In this document: piece by piece, positions 40,710-49,099 of the stretch
How positions within the stretch are numbered: position 1 is the first letter of the stretch
How the letters are laid out: each line of letters starts with the position of its first letter
Assembly (NCBI GenBank): GCA_034435035.1
Contig: DAOTXW010000016.1
Coordinates: forward strand, 124,001 to 188,000
From: JAHEME01 sp034435035
GTDB lineage: Bacteria > Chloroflexota > Anaerolineae > Aggregatilineales > UBA3940
DNA: 64,000 bases
Direction: 5' to 3'
Notes under the pieces: model-generated
Seen by the model: the letters and a program-made list of their open reading frames with translations, nothing else
Told to the model about the DNA's origin: nothing
Databases searched by the model: none
Made by a program: the position numbers and the translations under genes

Positions 40710-42443
40710 ATGCGAGGGTCAACTCGTGGCTGCAGCGGCAGGCCAGGCAGGGCGCTGCTGCTGATGCTGAGCATCGGGCTGCTGACTCTGTCTCAGGTCA
40801 GCTGCGCTGCAGGCGGGGCCGGGCAGCCGGCGCCCGCCAGCAGCATTGTCATCGCCATCCCGGAGGACCCGCCGAATTTCAATGCCGTGGTTGCCGATAC
40901 GGGTTATGACGCTCTGGTGATGGAGCTCGTTCTGCTTGCAGTGACTGACGTTGATGCGGAGGGCAACGTCGTTCCGGAACTGGCGGCTGAGCTGCCCACT
41001 GTCGAGAACGGCGGCGTCGTGATCGATGAAGACGCCTGGACCATGTCAGTCACCTGGAAGCTGCGCGATGACATCAAATGGGCTGATGGCGAGCCGGTTA
41101 CAGTGGATGACGTGGTCTTCACCTGGAACGCCATCACGGACCCTGAGCTGGGCACCTGGGTGGCCGGCCTCGACTACACTGATTCGGTTGAGAAGATCGA
41201 CGATTACACCTTCCGGGTTCAGTACAATACAATCTACCCCGCCTATCTGACACAATTCGGGGGTGAGCAGCTTGCCATCTGGCCGGAGCATGCCTGTGAT
41301 GCCTCGCAGGGCTTCATGGCCTGGGACTGCGGCCGCCAGCCGCTCAGCAGCGGCCCGTACGTGCTGGATGAATGGCAGGTCGGCGATCATATGACGTTCA
41401 GCCGCAACCCGAACTATTACCAGCCGGGCAAACCCGCCATCGAGCAGATCGTCGTGCGCATCGTGCCGGACGACTCGGTCCGCCGCACCATGCTGGCCGA
41501 AGGCGATGCCGATGTCCTGATGTGGGCCACCGAGCCGGTTATCGAGGCGCTTAAGGACGAGCCGAACGTCGTGGTCAGCATCAGCCCCACCAACCGCTGG
41601 GTGATGCGTCTGTTCTTCAACCTGGCAGCCCGGGGTACGACCGATCCGGTTGCCAGCCCGCACCCAATCCTCTCTGATGTGCGGGTGCGCCGCGCAATTC
41701 GCATGGCTATCGATGTGGATACTATCTCGCAGGAGATCTTCCTGGGCTACTCGACCCCGGTATGGACCGAGATGTTCCGTGAACCTTACCGGTGTGATGT
41801 GCCCCGCCCGGCCTACGATCCAGAAGGCGCCAGCGCGCTGCTCGAAGAGGCGGGCTGGATCGATCAGGATGGTGATGGTGTGCGGGAATGTCATGGCTGC
41901 CTGAACGCCGAAGAAGGTTATCGCATGAGCATGGAGCTGATAACCTACTCCGAATATGGCGAGGCCCTGGAGCTGACCCAGCAGCTCATCGCCGAGATGT
42001 TGGAGGCAGTTGGCATGGAGATTCAGCTGACGATGGTTGAAGGCAGCGTGCTGTGGGCTGACTCGGCCAGCGGCGGCATTGAGCAGAACGGAAACTTCGA
42101 TATTGATCTGTGGGATGATGGTTACGGCGGCATCGACCCGACCGACTTCCTGTGGGAGCTCTATTATTCGGCGGCCGCCGAGCCAGATACCGGCTGGAAT
42201 GTCAGCCACTGGGCTAACGAAGAGTTTGACGCGTTGCTGGATGAGTCTTATACACTGGACGAGGAGTACCGCAAGGATCTGTTCTGCCAGATGGCGCAGA
42301 TCTTGGATGAGGAACTGCCGCAGGTGTTGCTGTTCACCACCATCACTGCGGATGCCCACACTGCCAGGGTTCAGGGGATCCAGTCCACAGCCAATGATCT
42401 GGTCACCTGGAATGTCGCCGACTGGACTCTGGCTGAGCCGTAG
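40710..42443 (+). CDS. ABC transporter solute-binding lipoprotein, peptide/nickel (family 5) type
   Basis: 577 residues. Signal peptide with lipobox LSQVSC (lipid Cys ~32). The family-5 core is clear: WTMSVTWKLRDDIKWADGEPVTVDDVVFTWNAI, YTFRVQYNTIYPAYL, LSSGPYVLDEWQVGDHMTFSRNPNYYQ and RRTMLAEGDADV. It captures a small solute, here perhaps a methylated amine or betaine rather than a peptide, judged by its position inside the methyltransferase cluster. The next two genes encode the permeases. Confidence 0.92.
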   Translation: MRGSTRGCSGRPGRALLLMLSIGLLTLSQVSCAAGGAGQPAPASSIVIAIPEDPPNFNAVVADTGYDALVMELVLLAVTDVDAEGNVVPELAAELPTVENGGVVIDEDAWTMSVTWKLRDDIKWADGEPVTVDDVVFTWNAITDPELGTWVAGLDYTDSVEKIDDYTFRVQYNTIYPAYLTQFGGEQLAIWPEHACDASQGFMAWDCGRQPLSSGPYVLDEWQVGDHMTFSRNPNYYQPGKPAIEQIVVRIVPDDSVRRTMLAEGDADVLMWATEPVIEALKDEPNVVVSISPTNRWVMRLFFNLAARGTTDPVASPHPILSDVRVRRAIRMAIDVDTISQEIFLGYSTPVWTEMFREPYRCDVPRPAYDPEGASALLEEAGWIDQDGDGVRECHGCLNAEEGYRMSMELITYSEYGEALELTQQLIAEMLEAVGMEIQLTMVEGSVLWADSASGGIEQNGNFDIDLWDDGYGGIDPTDFLWELYYSAAAEPDTGWNVSHWANEEFDALLDESYTLDEEYRKDLFCQMAQILDEELPQVLLFTTITADAHTARVQGIQSTANDLVTWNVADWTLAEP

Positions 42444-42475
42444 CGCGGCCCCGGCGCTTTGATCGTTCTTTGGCT

Positions 42476-42513
42476 CCGGGGGCGATGGGGCCAGTGCGGC
42501 TGGTCGCCCCCGG
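42476..42513 (+). other. Strong hairpin between binding-protein and permease genes
   Basis: Perfect stem CCGGGGGCGA (42476-42485) / TCGCCCCCGG (42504-42513) with CCAG/CTGG (42491-42503) nested inside, no U-tract. Such intercistronic hairpins commonly protect the upstream binding-protein mRNA and lower permease expression. Confidence 0.65.
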
Positions 42514-42536
42514 GGTGCCGCTGAGTGGAGGGCACT

Positions 42537-43577
42537 GTGGTTCACTATGTGTTCAGGCGCCTGCTCCAGGCTGTCCCCCTGATGTTGCTGGTCAGCATTG
42601 TGCTCTTTGGCCTGGTCAACCTCGCGCCGGGCGGGCCGCTGGCCGGGCACAGCCGATCCCGGCACGTGAACCCTCAGCGAGCCGAGATCCTCAAGCGCCA
42701 GCTCGGCCTTGATCAGCCACTTCCTGTACAGTATGTCATCTGGCTGATCGGTAATGACTGGATGCAGGTGGATAACAATGGAGACGGCGTGCCTGACAGC
42801 CGTGGCGAGCGGCGCGGCATCCTGCGCGGAGACTTCGGGTTCTCATTCCAGACCCGGCAGCCGGTGCTGGATGAGATCGCCACCCGCCTGCCTAACACCA
42901 TGCTCCTGATGGGGGCGACGTTGATCCTGGTACCCATCATCGCTGTTCCTATCGGCGTGTTGTCAGCAGTTCGCCAGTACTCCGTTTTCGATATTCTCGC
43001 CACGACTTTCTCCTTCATGGGGCAGGCCATCCCGGAGTTCTGGCTTGGCCTGCTGCTGATTCTGGCCTTCTACGTCTGGCTGAGAAACCCGCTGACCGGT
43101 GAGCCGCTGCTGCCGATTGGGGGGATGTACACCGTCGGAATGGAATTCTCGCTGATCGACCGCATCCGGCACCTGATCCTCCCCGTCCTGATGGGAGCGA
43201 TGGGCTGGCTTGCCTGGTACTCGCGCTTCCTGCGCTCCAGCATGCTGGATGTGATTCACCAGGACTTCCTGCGGGCGGCCCGGGCCAAGGGTGTGCCGGA
43301 GTTCAGGGTGATCTTCAGGCACGCTCTGCGGAATGCCCTGATCCCGCTCGTCACCCTGATGGCTCTCGATCTGCACTATGTCTTTGCCGGCTCGATCTAT
43401 GTCGAGCTGATCTTCGCCTGGCCCGGGATGGGCCGGCTGTTCTATCAGGCGGCCCTTCAGCGGGATTACCCTATCCTGATGGCTGTGCTCACCATCGGCG
43501 CCGGGCTGATCCTGTTCAGCAATCTGCTGGCGGACGTTGCCTATGCCTATCTCGACCCGCGGGTCAGGTACGACTAG
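42537..43577 (+). CDS. ABC transporter permease, DppB/OppB type
   Basis: 346 residues, GTG start after GGAGGG. Six predicted helices. HYVFRRLLQAVPLMLLVSIVLFGLVNLAPGGP is the typical DppB N terminus; the EAA-type loop reads LRAARAKGVPEFRVIFRHALRNALIPL. An insertion after helix 1 (DWMQVDNNGDGVPDSRGERRG, EF-hand-like DxNxDG) resembles bacterial Ca-binding dockerin loops and lies on the outer side. Operon member between the binding protein and the second permease. Confidence 0.93.
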   Translation: MVHYVFRRLLQAVPLMLLVSIVLFGLVNLAPGGPLAGHSRSRHVNPQRAEILKRQLGLDQPLPVQYVIWLIGNDWMQVDNNGDGVPDSRGERRGILRGDFGFSFQTRQPVLDEIATRLPNTMLLMGATLILVPIIAVPIGVLSAVRQYSVFDILATTFSFMGQAIPEFWLGLLLILAFYVWLRNPLTGEPLLPIGGMYTVGMEFSLIDRIRHLILPVLMGAMGWLAWYSRFLRSSMLDVIHQDFLRAARAKGVPEFRVIFRHALRNALIPLVTLMALDLHYVFAGSIYVELIFAWPGMGRLFYQAALQRDYPILMAVLTIGAGLILFSNLLADVAYAYLDPRVRYD

Positions 43578-43588
43578 CAAAGGACACC

Positions 43589-44542
43589 ATGGAACAGAAC
43601 GCTCACACAGCACATCGGCTGGCTGAGCCTGCGCGTGGGGCCGGCCAGCCGCGCCGCGATCAGAGCCAGACAGCCCTGGTGTGGAAGAAGTTCCGCCGCC
43701 ACCCGGGAGCGATCGCAGGCGCGGTGGTGCTGGGTATGATCCTGTTGGGCACTCTCCTGGCTGATCTCTCACCTTACGATCCGGAGCAGTCCGATCTCTC
43801 CAATCGTCTCCAGTCCCCCTCCTGGGAGCACCCCTTCGGCACCGATCAGCTGGGGCGCGACATGCTCACTCGCGTCCTGTATGGTGGACGTATCTCTCTG
43901 ACCGTCGGTGTTCTGGTGGTGGTCACGACTCTGGTCATCGGCGTGCCCATCGGCGCAGCGGCGGGCTATTTCGGCGGCTGGGTGGACAGCGTCCTGATGC
44001 GCATCACCGATGCCTCGCTCTCGCTGCCTTCCCTGATGGTGCTGATCCTGCTGAGCGCCATCCTGCGCGAGACGGATCTGCCCTTCGTTCAGCGCAACAG
44101 TGTGCTCACCATTGCCATGGTGATCGGCCTGCTGTCGTGGATGACCGTGGCGCGGCTGGTGCGCGCCATGTTCCTGACCCTGAGCAGGATGGAGTTCGTG
44201 CTGGCCTCCCGCAGCCTGGGGGCGTCACACCTGCGCGTCGCCTTTGGCCACATTCTGCCCAATGCCATCGGCCCCATCATCATCGAGTCCACCCTGGAGA
44301 TGGGCTACGCCATTATGGAAGAGTCGGGCCTCAGCTTCCTGGGGTTTGGCATCCAGCCGCCTACCCCCAGCTGGGGCAACCTGCTGGGCAGCGCTCAGGA
44401 CCACATGACGACCTATCCCTGGCTGGCGATCTTTCCCGGCCTGCTGATCTTCCTCACCCTGATCTCGGTGAACTACATCGGCGATGGTCTGCGCGATTCG
44501 TTTGATCCCTACAAGGTGCTTCAGAAAGTCGGGGAAGCATGA
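43589..44542 (+). CDS. ABC transporter permease, DppC/OppC type
   Basis: 317 residues. N-terminal cytosolic tail, then VWKKFRRHPGAIAGAVVLGMILLGTLLADL, HPFGTDQLGRDMLTRVLYGGRISL and the EAA loop VLASRSLGASHLRVAFGHILPNAIGPIII, all standard for DppC. The stop lies in the ATGA at 44539-44542. No ATPase genes (DppD/DppF) follow; an MttB paralogue does. Confidence 0.94.
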   Translation: MEQNAHTAHRLAEPARGAGQPRRDQSQTALVWKKFRRHPGAIAGAVVLGMILLGTLLADLSPYDPEQSDLSNRLQSPSWEHPFGTDQLGRDMLTRVLYGGRISLTVGVLVVVTTLVIGVPIGAAAGYFGGWVDSVLMRITDASLSLPSLMVLILLSAILRETDLPFVQRNSVLTIAMVIGLLSWMTVARLVRAMFLTLSRMEFVLASRSLGASHLRVAFGHILPNAIGPIIIESTLEMGYAIMEESGLSFLGFGIQPPTPSWGNLLGSAQDHMTTYPWLAIFPGLLIFLTLISVNYIGDGLRDSFDPYKVLQKVGEA

Positions 44543-44559
44543 GAGGAGGCGATGCCACG

Positions 44560-46011
44560 ATGACAGCCGAACGACTGCCCATCCAGCCAATCCGCCCGGC
44601 CTTCCGGGCCAACACCCTGACCGATCAGCAGCTTGATCAGCTTCAGGAAGCGACTCTGACCATTCTGGAAAACACGGGCGTGCTTTTTCCCTCGGAAAGG
44701 GCGCTGGCGATCCTGGCTGATCACGGTGCGCAGGTGGATCATGAACGGCAGATCGTCCGCTTCCCGCGCGATCTGGTCATCAAGGCCATGCGCTCAGTGC
44801 CGCGCTACTACTGTGTCGGCGCCCGCGACCCACAGTACGATCTGATGCTTCAAGACGGCGTCACCTACTTCACCACGGATGGCTGCGGGGTTGAGGCTGT
44901 GGACTTCCACACCCGCGAGCGCCGGCCCTCCTGCAAGGCCGACGTGGCCCTGATGGCCCGCATTGCCGACTATCTGCCCTCGATCGCGTTCTACTGGCCG
45001 ATGGTCAGCGCCCAGGATTATGGCCGCGCGGCGCCTCTCCACGAGCTGGATGCCGCCTGGAACAACACCGTCAAGCACATCCAGAGTGTCACCTGCATTG
45101 GCCCGGTTCTGGCTCGCAACGCCATCGAAATGGCGCTGGTGATCAGCGGCGATTCGGACACCCTTCGTCGGCGGCCGCCGTTTTCAGGGTTGATCTGCAC
45201 GGTTGCCCCGCTGGTGCAGGATGGCGAATCAATTGACGGCGCGCTGGTTCTGGCCGAAGCCGGCATCCCGGTCGGGATTCTCGCCATGCCGACCATCGGC
45301 ACGACGGCGCCGGCGACACTGGCCGGGGCGCTGGCTGTGGCAGATGCCGAAGTGATCAGCGCCGCGGTGCTGATCCAGCTGGCCTTCCCCGGTGCCCCTG
45401 TGCTGCATTCGGTCATGCATGCCTGGGCCGACCCGCGCTCCGGCGCGTATGTCAGCTACCCCATCAACGTCCAGGCCCGCTATGCGCCTATCGAGCTGGC
45501 CCATCACTGGGGGATGCCGGTGCTGGGCGGCGCCTTCGGCACCGAAAGCCTGGAGCCTGGCACCTGGCAGTCGGCTGCCGAGGTGGCGCTCGACCCGCTG
45601 CTGGTCGGGCTGGCCGGCGCCGAGATGGTCACCGGCCTCGGGCTGAATCGCTCCTACACCCTGCTGTACCCCGAGGCCATCATCCTGGACGATGAGCTGT
45701 ACCACCGGGCGCGTCATGCGCTGACTCGCATCGATATTGATGCTGAGACGCTGGCGCTGGATGTGATCAATACCGTCGGGCCGGGCAGTCACTTCCTGGC
45801 TCAGCGGCATACCCGCGTCCACATGCCCACTGCTATGGAGGCCGGCCTGACCCATCACCCCGGTGATGGCGGCTACGCGGATCCCGTCGCAGTGGCCCGT
45901 GAGAAGGTCGCCTGGATCCTGGAGCATCACCACCCCGAGCCGCTGGAGCCGGCCGTGCAGGCTGAACTGTCGCGCATCCTGGCCGCGGCTGGCCGGGAGC
46001 TGGAGTCGTAG
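44560..46011 (+). CDS. MttB-family methyltransferase, paralogue 2
   Basis: 483 residues from the ATG at 44560, which has AGGAGG at good distance; the alternative ATG at 44539 overlaps the permease stop. Pyl-less MttB fold. EATLTILENTGVLFPSERALAILADHGAQVD, GCGVEAVDFHTRERR, TVKHIQSVTC, LAMPTIGTTAPATLAGALAVADAEV and NTVGPGSHFLAQRHTRVHMP are recognisable. It is much closer to paralogue 3 than to 1 or 4, a recent tandem pair by eye. Confidence 0.92.
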   Translation: MTAERLPIQPIRPAFRANTLTDQQLDQLQEATLTILENTGVLFPSERALAILADHGAQVDHERQIVRFPRDLVIKAMRSVPRYYCVGARDPQYDLMLQDGVTYFTTDGCGVEAVDFHTRERRPSCKADVALMARIADYLPSIAFYWPMVSAQDYGRAAPLHELDAAWNNTVKHIQSVTCIGPVLARNAIEMALVISGDSDTLRRRPPFSGLICTVAPLVQDGESIDGALVLAEAGIPVGILAMPTIGTTAPATLAGALAVADAEVISAAVLIQLAFPGAPVLHSVMHAWADPRSGAYVSYPINVQARYAPIELAHHWGMPVLGGAFGTESLEPGTWQSAAEVALDPLLVGLAGAEMVTGLGLNRSYTLLYPEAIILDDELYHRARHALTRIDIDAETLALDVINTVGPGSHFLAQRHTRVHMPTAMEAGLTHHPGDGGYADPVAVAREKVAWILEHHHPEPLEPAVQAELSRILAAAGRELES

Positions 46012-46084
46012 GCTGCGCTGCGCTGCCGACGAACCCTCAGGTGATCGGCGCCGGCGCAGACGAACAGGTGAAAGTGAAGTGTTT

Positions 46085-47560
46085 ATGATGCCCACCCGGA
46101 CCCCTCCCCTGCAGCCGATTGTGCCCGGCTCTCATCTGCGTCTTCTATCTGATGATCAGCTGGCGGGCTTGCAGGCAGCCACGCTGGAGCTTCTTGATGA
46201 TACCGGTGTTCACTGCCCTTCCCGCCGGGCGCTGGATATCTATGCGGCGCACGGCGCCCGGGTTGACTTCGACAGCCAGATCGTCCGGCTCCCGCCGGAT
46301 CTGGTGCTGGGCGCCATGTCTCATGCGCCACGCTTCTACACGATGGGCGCCCGCGTGCCGGACTTCGATCTGCAGCTTGACGGGACGGCGATGTACTGTG
46401 CCACCGATGGCAGCGGTGTAGAAACGATCGATTTTGTCACCCGCCAGCGGCGCGCCTCGGTCAAGGAAGATGTCGCGCGGATGGCCCGCATTGCCGACTA
46501 CCTGTCGTCGATGGGGTTCTACTGGCCGATCGTCAGTGCGCAGGACTTTCCGGCCACAGCGCCGCTGCACGAGCTGGAGGCGTCGTTCAGCAACACGGTT
46601 AAGCACATCCAGAGCGAAACCGTGACGGACGAATGGACGGCCCGCTATGCTGTGGAGATGGCTGCGGTGATCGCCGGTGATGCCGCATCCATGCGGGCGC
46701 GGCCGCCTCTCTCGCTGCTGATCTGCACCATCGCGCCGCTGGCACAGGATGGCGCAGGTATGGAAGCGGCTCTGGTCTTCGCGCAGGCCGGCCTGCCTGT
46801 CGGCTTCATGTCGATGGCTAACCTGGCCTCGACGGCCCCGGCCACCGCCGCCGGCACCCTGCTGATCGGCGATGCAGAGGTTGTGGCGGCCATGACCCTG
46901 ATCCAGCTGGCCTTCCCCGGCGCACCTACCTACTACTCGCAGATGCCGGGGGTGATGCATCCACATACGGGGGCTTATCTCAGCACCGCCTGGGAGGGCG
47001 AGCTGCTGTACGTTGCGGCGGTTGAGCTGGCTCACTACTGGGGAGTTCCCGCGCTGGCGGGCATTGTCGCCACCGATGCCCCGGCCCCGGGCTGGCAGTC
47101 CGGTGCGGAGGCGGTTTCATGCCTGTTGCTGTGCGCCCTGTGTGGCGCGGAGACCGGCAGCGGACTCGGGCTGCTGGCGGGCTCAACGTTGCTGTATCCT
47201 GAAGCGCTGATTCTGGACACCGACATCTATCATCGTGTGCGGATGGACGCGGCCGGGTTGGATACCAGCCGGGAGGCTATGGCCCTGGATGTCATCCGGG
47301 CGGTTGGCCCCCGAGGGCACTACCTGGCTCAACAGCACACCCGGGCTCACCTGCGCCGCCGCCAGTTTTCCCCGCTGACCGCCCAGCCCGGGGGCGGAGG
47401 CGCGTATCGAGACCCGATCGAGGTCGCCCGCGAACAGGTCGAGTGGATTCTGAGCAATCACGTCCCGGAGCCGCTCGATATGGCCCGGCAGGCCGAGATC
47501 GCGCGGCTGCTGGCGGCCGCCGATCGGGAGGGTGAGCAGAGAAGGAGTCTGGCGGTATGA
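46085..47560 (+). CDS. MttB-family methyltransferase, paralogue 3
   Basis: 491 residues from the ATG at 46085 (or 46088); the frame is open back into paralogue 2 but the conserved start is here. Family landmarks: AATLELLDDTGVHCPSRRALDIYAAHGARVD, GSGVETIDFVTRQRR, NTVKHIQSETVTDEW, GPRGHYLAQQHTRAHLRR. SMANLASTAPATAAGTL replaces the more usual 'P..GTTAPAT' of its sister, a change in the barrel segment that may alter substrate choice. Weak ribosome site; it may depend on coupling. Confidence 0.9.
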   Translation: MMPTRTPPLQPIVPGSHLRLLSDDQLAGLQAATLELLDDTGVHCPSRRALDIYAAHGARVDFDSQIVRLPPDLVLGAMSHAPRFYTMGARVPDFDLQLDGTAMYCATDGSGVETIDFVTRQRRASVKEDVARMARIADYLSSMGFYWPIVSAQDFPATAPLHELEASFSNTVKHIQSETVTDEWTARYAVEMAAVIAGDAASMRARPPLSLLICTIAPLAQDGAGMEAALVFAQAGLPVGFMSMANLASTAPATAAGTLLIGDAEVVAAMTLIQLAFPGAPTYYSQMPGVMHPHTGAYLSTAWEGELLYVAAVELAHYWGVPALAGIVATDAPAPGWQSGAEAVSCLLLCALCGAETGSGLGLLAGSTLLYPEALILDTDIYHRVRMDAAGLDTSREAMALDVIRAVGPRGHYLAQQHTRAHLRRRQFSPLTAQPGGGGAYRDPIEVAREQVEWILSNHVPEPLDMARQAEIARLLAAADREGEQRRSLAV

Positions 47561-49023
47561 GGACATTCTTACAAGTACTATCGTCTGAAGAGCGTGATCG
47601 CATCCACGAGGAGAGCCTCAGGATACTGTCAACGACCGGCATGAGAGTCAATACCGGGATGGGGCGCCGCATACTGGCTGTCGCCGGAGCCCAGGTCGAT
47701 GAGACGAACTTCATGGTGCGCTTTCCACGCGCCCTGGTTGAGGAGGCGCTGCGTCTGGCTCCCCGGCAGTTTGTGCTTGGCGCGCGCCGACCGGAGTGGG
47801 ATTTGCCCATGAACAGCGGCGACTGCATCCTGCTGGTGGATGGCGAAGCCCGCTTTGTGCTGGATCGCAATACGGGTCGGCGGCGCCTCAGCACGTTCGC
47901 TGACTGGCTGGAGGCGACGCGCCTGATCGACGCCCTCGATGATATCGGTGTGTACTGGCGCATGGTCATCGCCGATGATGCAGAGCGTAAGGAGACTCCG
48001 CCGATCGCCTACTGGCGTCACCTGTTCGGCAACTTCTCCAAGCATATCCAGGAGAGTCTCCCTTCGCAGGCGCAGGCTCCCTGGCTGCTGGAGGTGCTGA
48101 CAATCATCTTCGGCGACCGCGAGACGATCCGCCAGCGCCACCCGATTTCGTATTTGCTCTGCCCGCAGTCGCCCCTGACCATCGAAGGGCCGCATACGGA
48201 TGCCTATCTCGCAACGCTTGGCTGGGACATTCCTGTGGCGGCGATGCCCATGCCGCTGATGGGCGCAACCGCCCCCGGCAGCCTGATCTCCACCATTGTG
48301 ATCGGCAACTGTGAGGTGCTGGGTCTGCTGTGCCTGGTTCAGGCCGCATCGCCCGGAACCCCCTTTATCTATGCCCCGGCGCTCGCGGTGATGGATCCGC
48401 GCACCGGCCAGTACAGCGGCGGCGCAGTCGAGCAGGGATTACTCAGCGCTGCGGCGACTGAGATGGGCCGCTACTACGGCCTGCCGGTTGAGGCCCCCGG
48501 CATCGGCACCAACCATCAGGTGCCCGGCATCCAGGCGGGCTACGAGCGGGCGATCAACGGCCTGCTTCCAGCCCTTTCCTGGCCCGATATCCTGGTCGGG
48601 CCCGGCCTGCTGGGCGGCTCGATGACCCTCAGCTTCGAGCAGCTCCTGATCGATACCGAGATGTTCCGGCTTTTCACCCGGGCGGTTGCCGGCATTGACA
48701 GCGCCCCGCATCGCTGGCTGGGGGATGTCATTGATGAGGTGGGCCCGGGGGGGCACTTCCTGGGGCAGCGCTCGACCGCCGACGGCATCCGCAGCGGCGA
48801 GTGGTACATCACCGAGCTGGGATTCCATGATACCTTCGAGGCCTGGGAAGCCGCCGGCAGCCCGCGTCTGCTGGACTCGGCGCGGGAGAAGGTGGAGCAC
48901 ATTCTTTCCACGCACCAGCCCCTGCCGTTAAGCGAGGAGGCGCTGCGCGAGCTGGACCTGCTCGAGAAGCGGGCCCGTGAGCTGGCTGCCTCGCCCCGCC
49001 AGCGCGTTCGCAGCGAGGCCTGA
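47557..49023 (+). CDS. MttB-family methyltransferase, paralogue 4
   Basis: 488 residues, start overlapping paralogue 3 by ATGA with GAGAAGGAG upstream. HEESLRILSTTGMRVNTGMGRRILAVAGAQVD, NFSKHIQESL, MPMPLMGATAPGSLISTIVIGNCEVLGLLCLV and EVGPGGHFLGQRSTADGIR mark the family. The metal/substrate region around ETPPIAYWRH differs from the other three copies, so it probably takes another substrate. Last gene of the operon; a 12-bp hairpin follows. Confidence 0.92.
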   Translation: MRTFLQVLSSEERDRIHEESLRILSTTGMRVNTGMGRRILAVAGAQVDETNFMVRFPRALVEEALRLAPRQFVLGARRPEWDLPMNSGDCILLVDGEARFVLDRNTGRRRLSTFADWLEATRLIDALDDIGVYWRMVIADDAERKETPPIAYWRHLFGNFSKHIQESLPSQAQAPWLLEVLTIIFGDRETIRQRHPISYLLCPQSPLTIEGPHTDAYLATLGWDIPVAAMPMPLMGATAPGSLISTIVIGNCEVLGLLCLVQAASPGTPFIYAPALAVMDPRTGQYSGGAVEQGLLSAAATEMGRYYGLPVEAPGIGTNHQVPGIQAGYERAINGLLPALSWPDILVGPGLLGGSMTLSFEQLLIDTEMFRLFTRAVAGIDSAPHRWLGDVIDEVGPGGHFLGQRSTADGIRSGEWYITELGFHDTFEAWEAAGSPRLLDSAREKVEHILSTHQPLPLSEEALRELDLLEKRARELAASPRQRVRSEA

Positions 49024-49046
49024 TCGTGCCTGGCGTCGGGAATCAA

Positions 49047-49081
49047 CCGGGGGCAGGGCGTCATCATAACCCTGCCCCCGG
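49047..49081. terminator. Hairpin between convergent genes (MttB operon and FN3 protein)
   Basis: Perfect 12-bp stem CCGGGGGCAGGG (49047-49058) / CCCTGCCCCCGG (49070-49081), 11-nt loop. No good U-tract on either strand, but its place between two convergent genes suggests bidirectional termination. Confidence 0.6.
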
Positions 49082-49099
49082 CGTTCTGCGCCCTGCGGC

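Noticed and set aside
39261..49023. Pyrrolysine-containing MttB
   Set aside because: All four MttB-family frames are open with sense codons throughout; no in-frame amber codon interrupts them.
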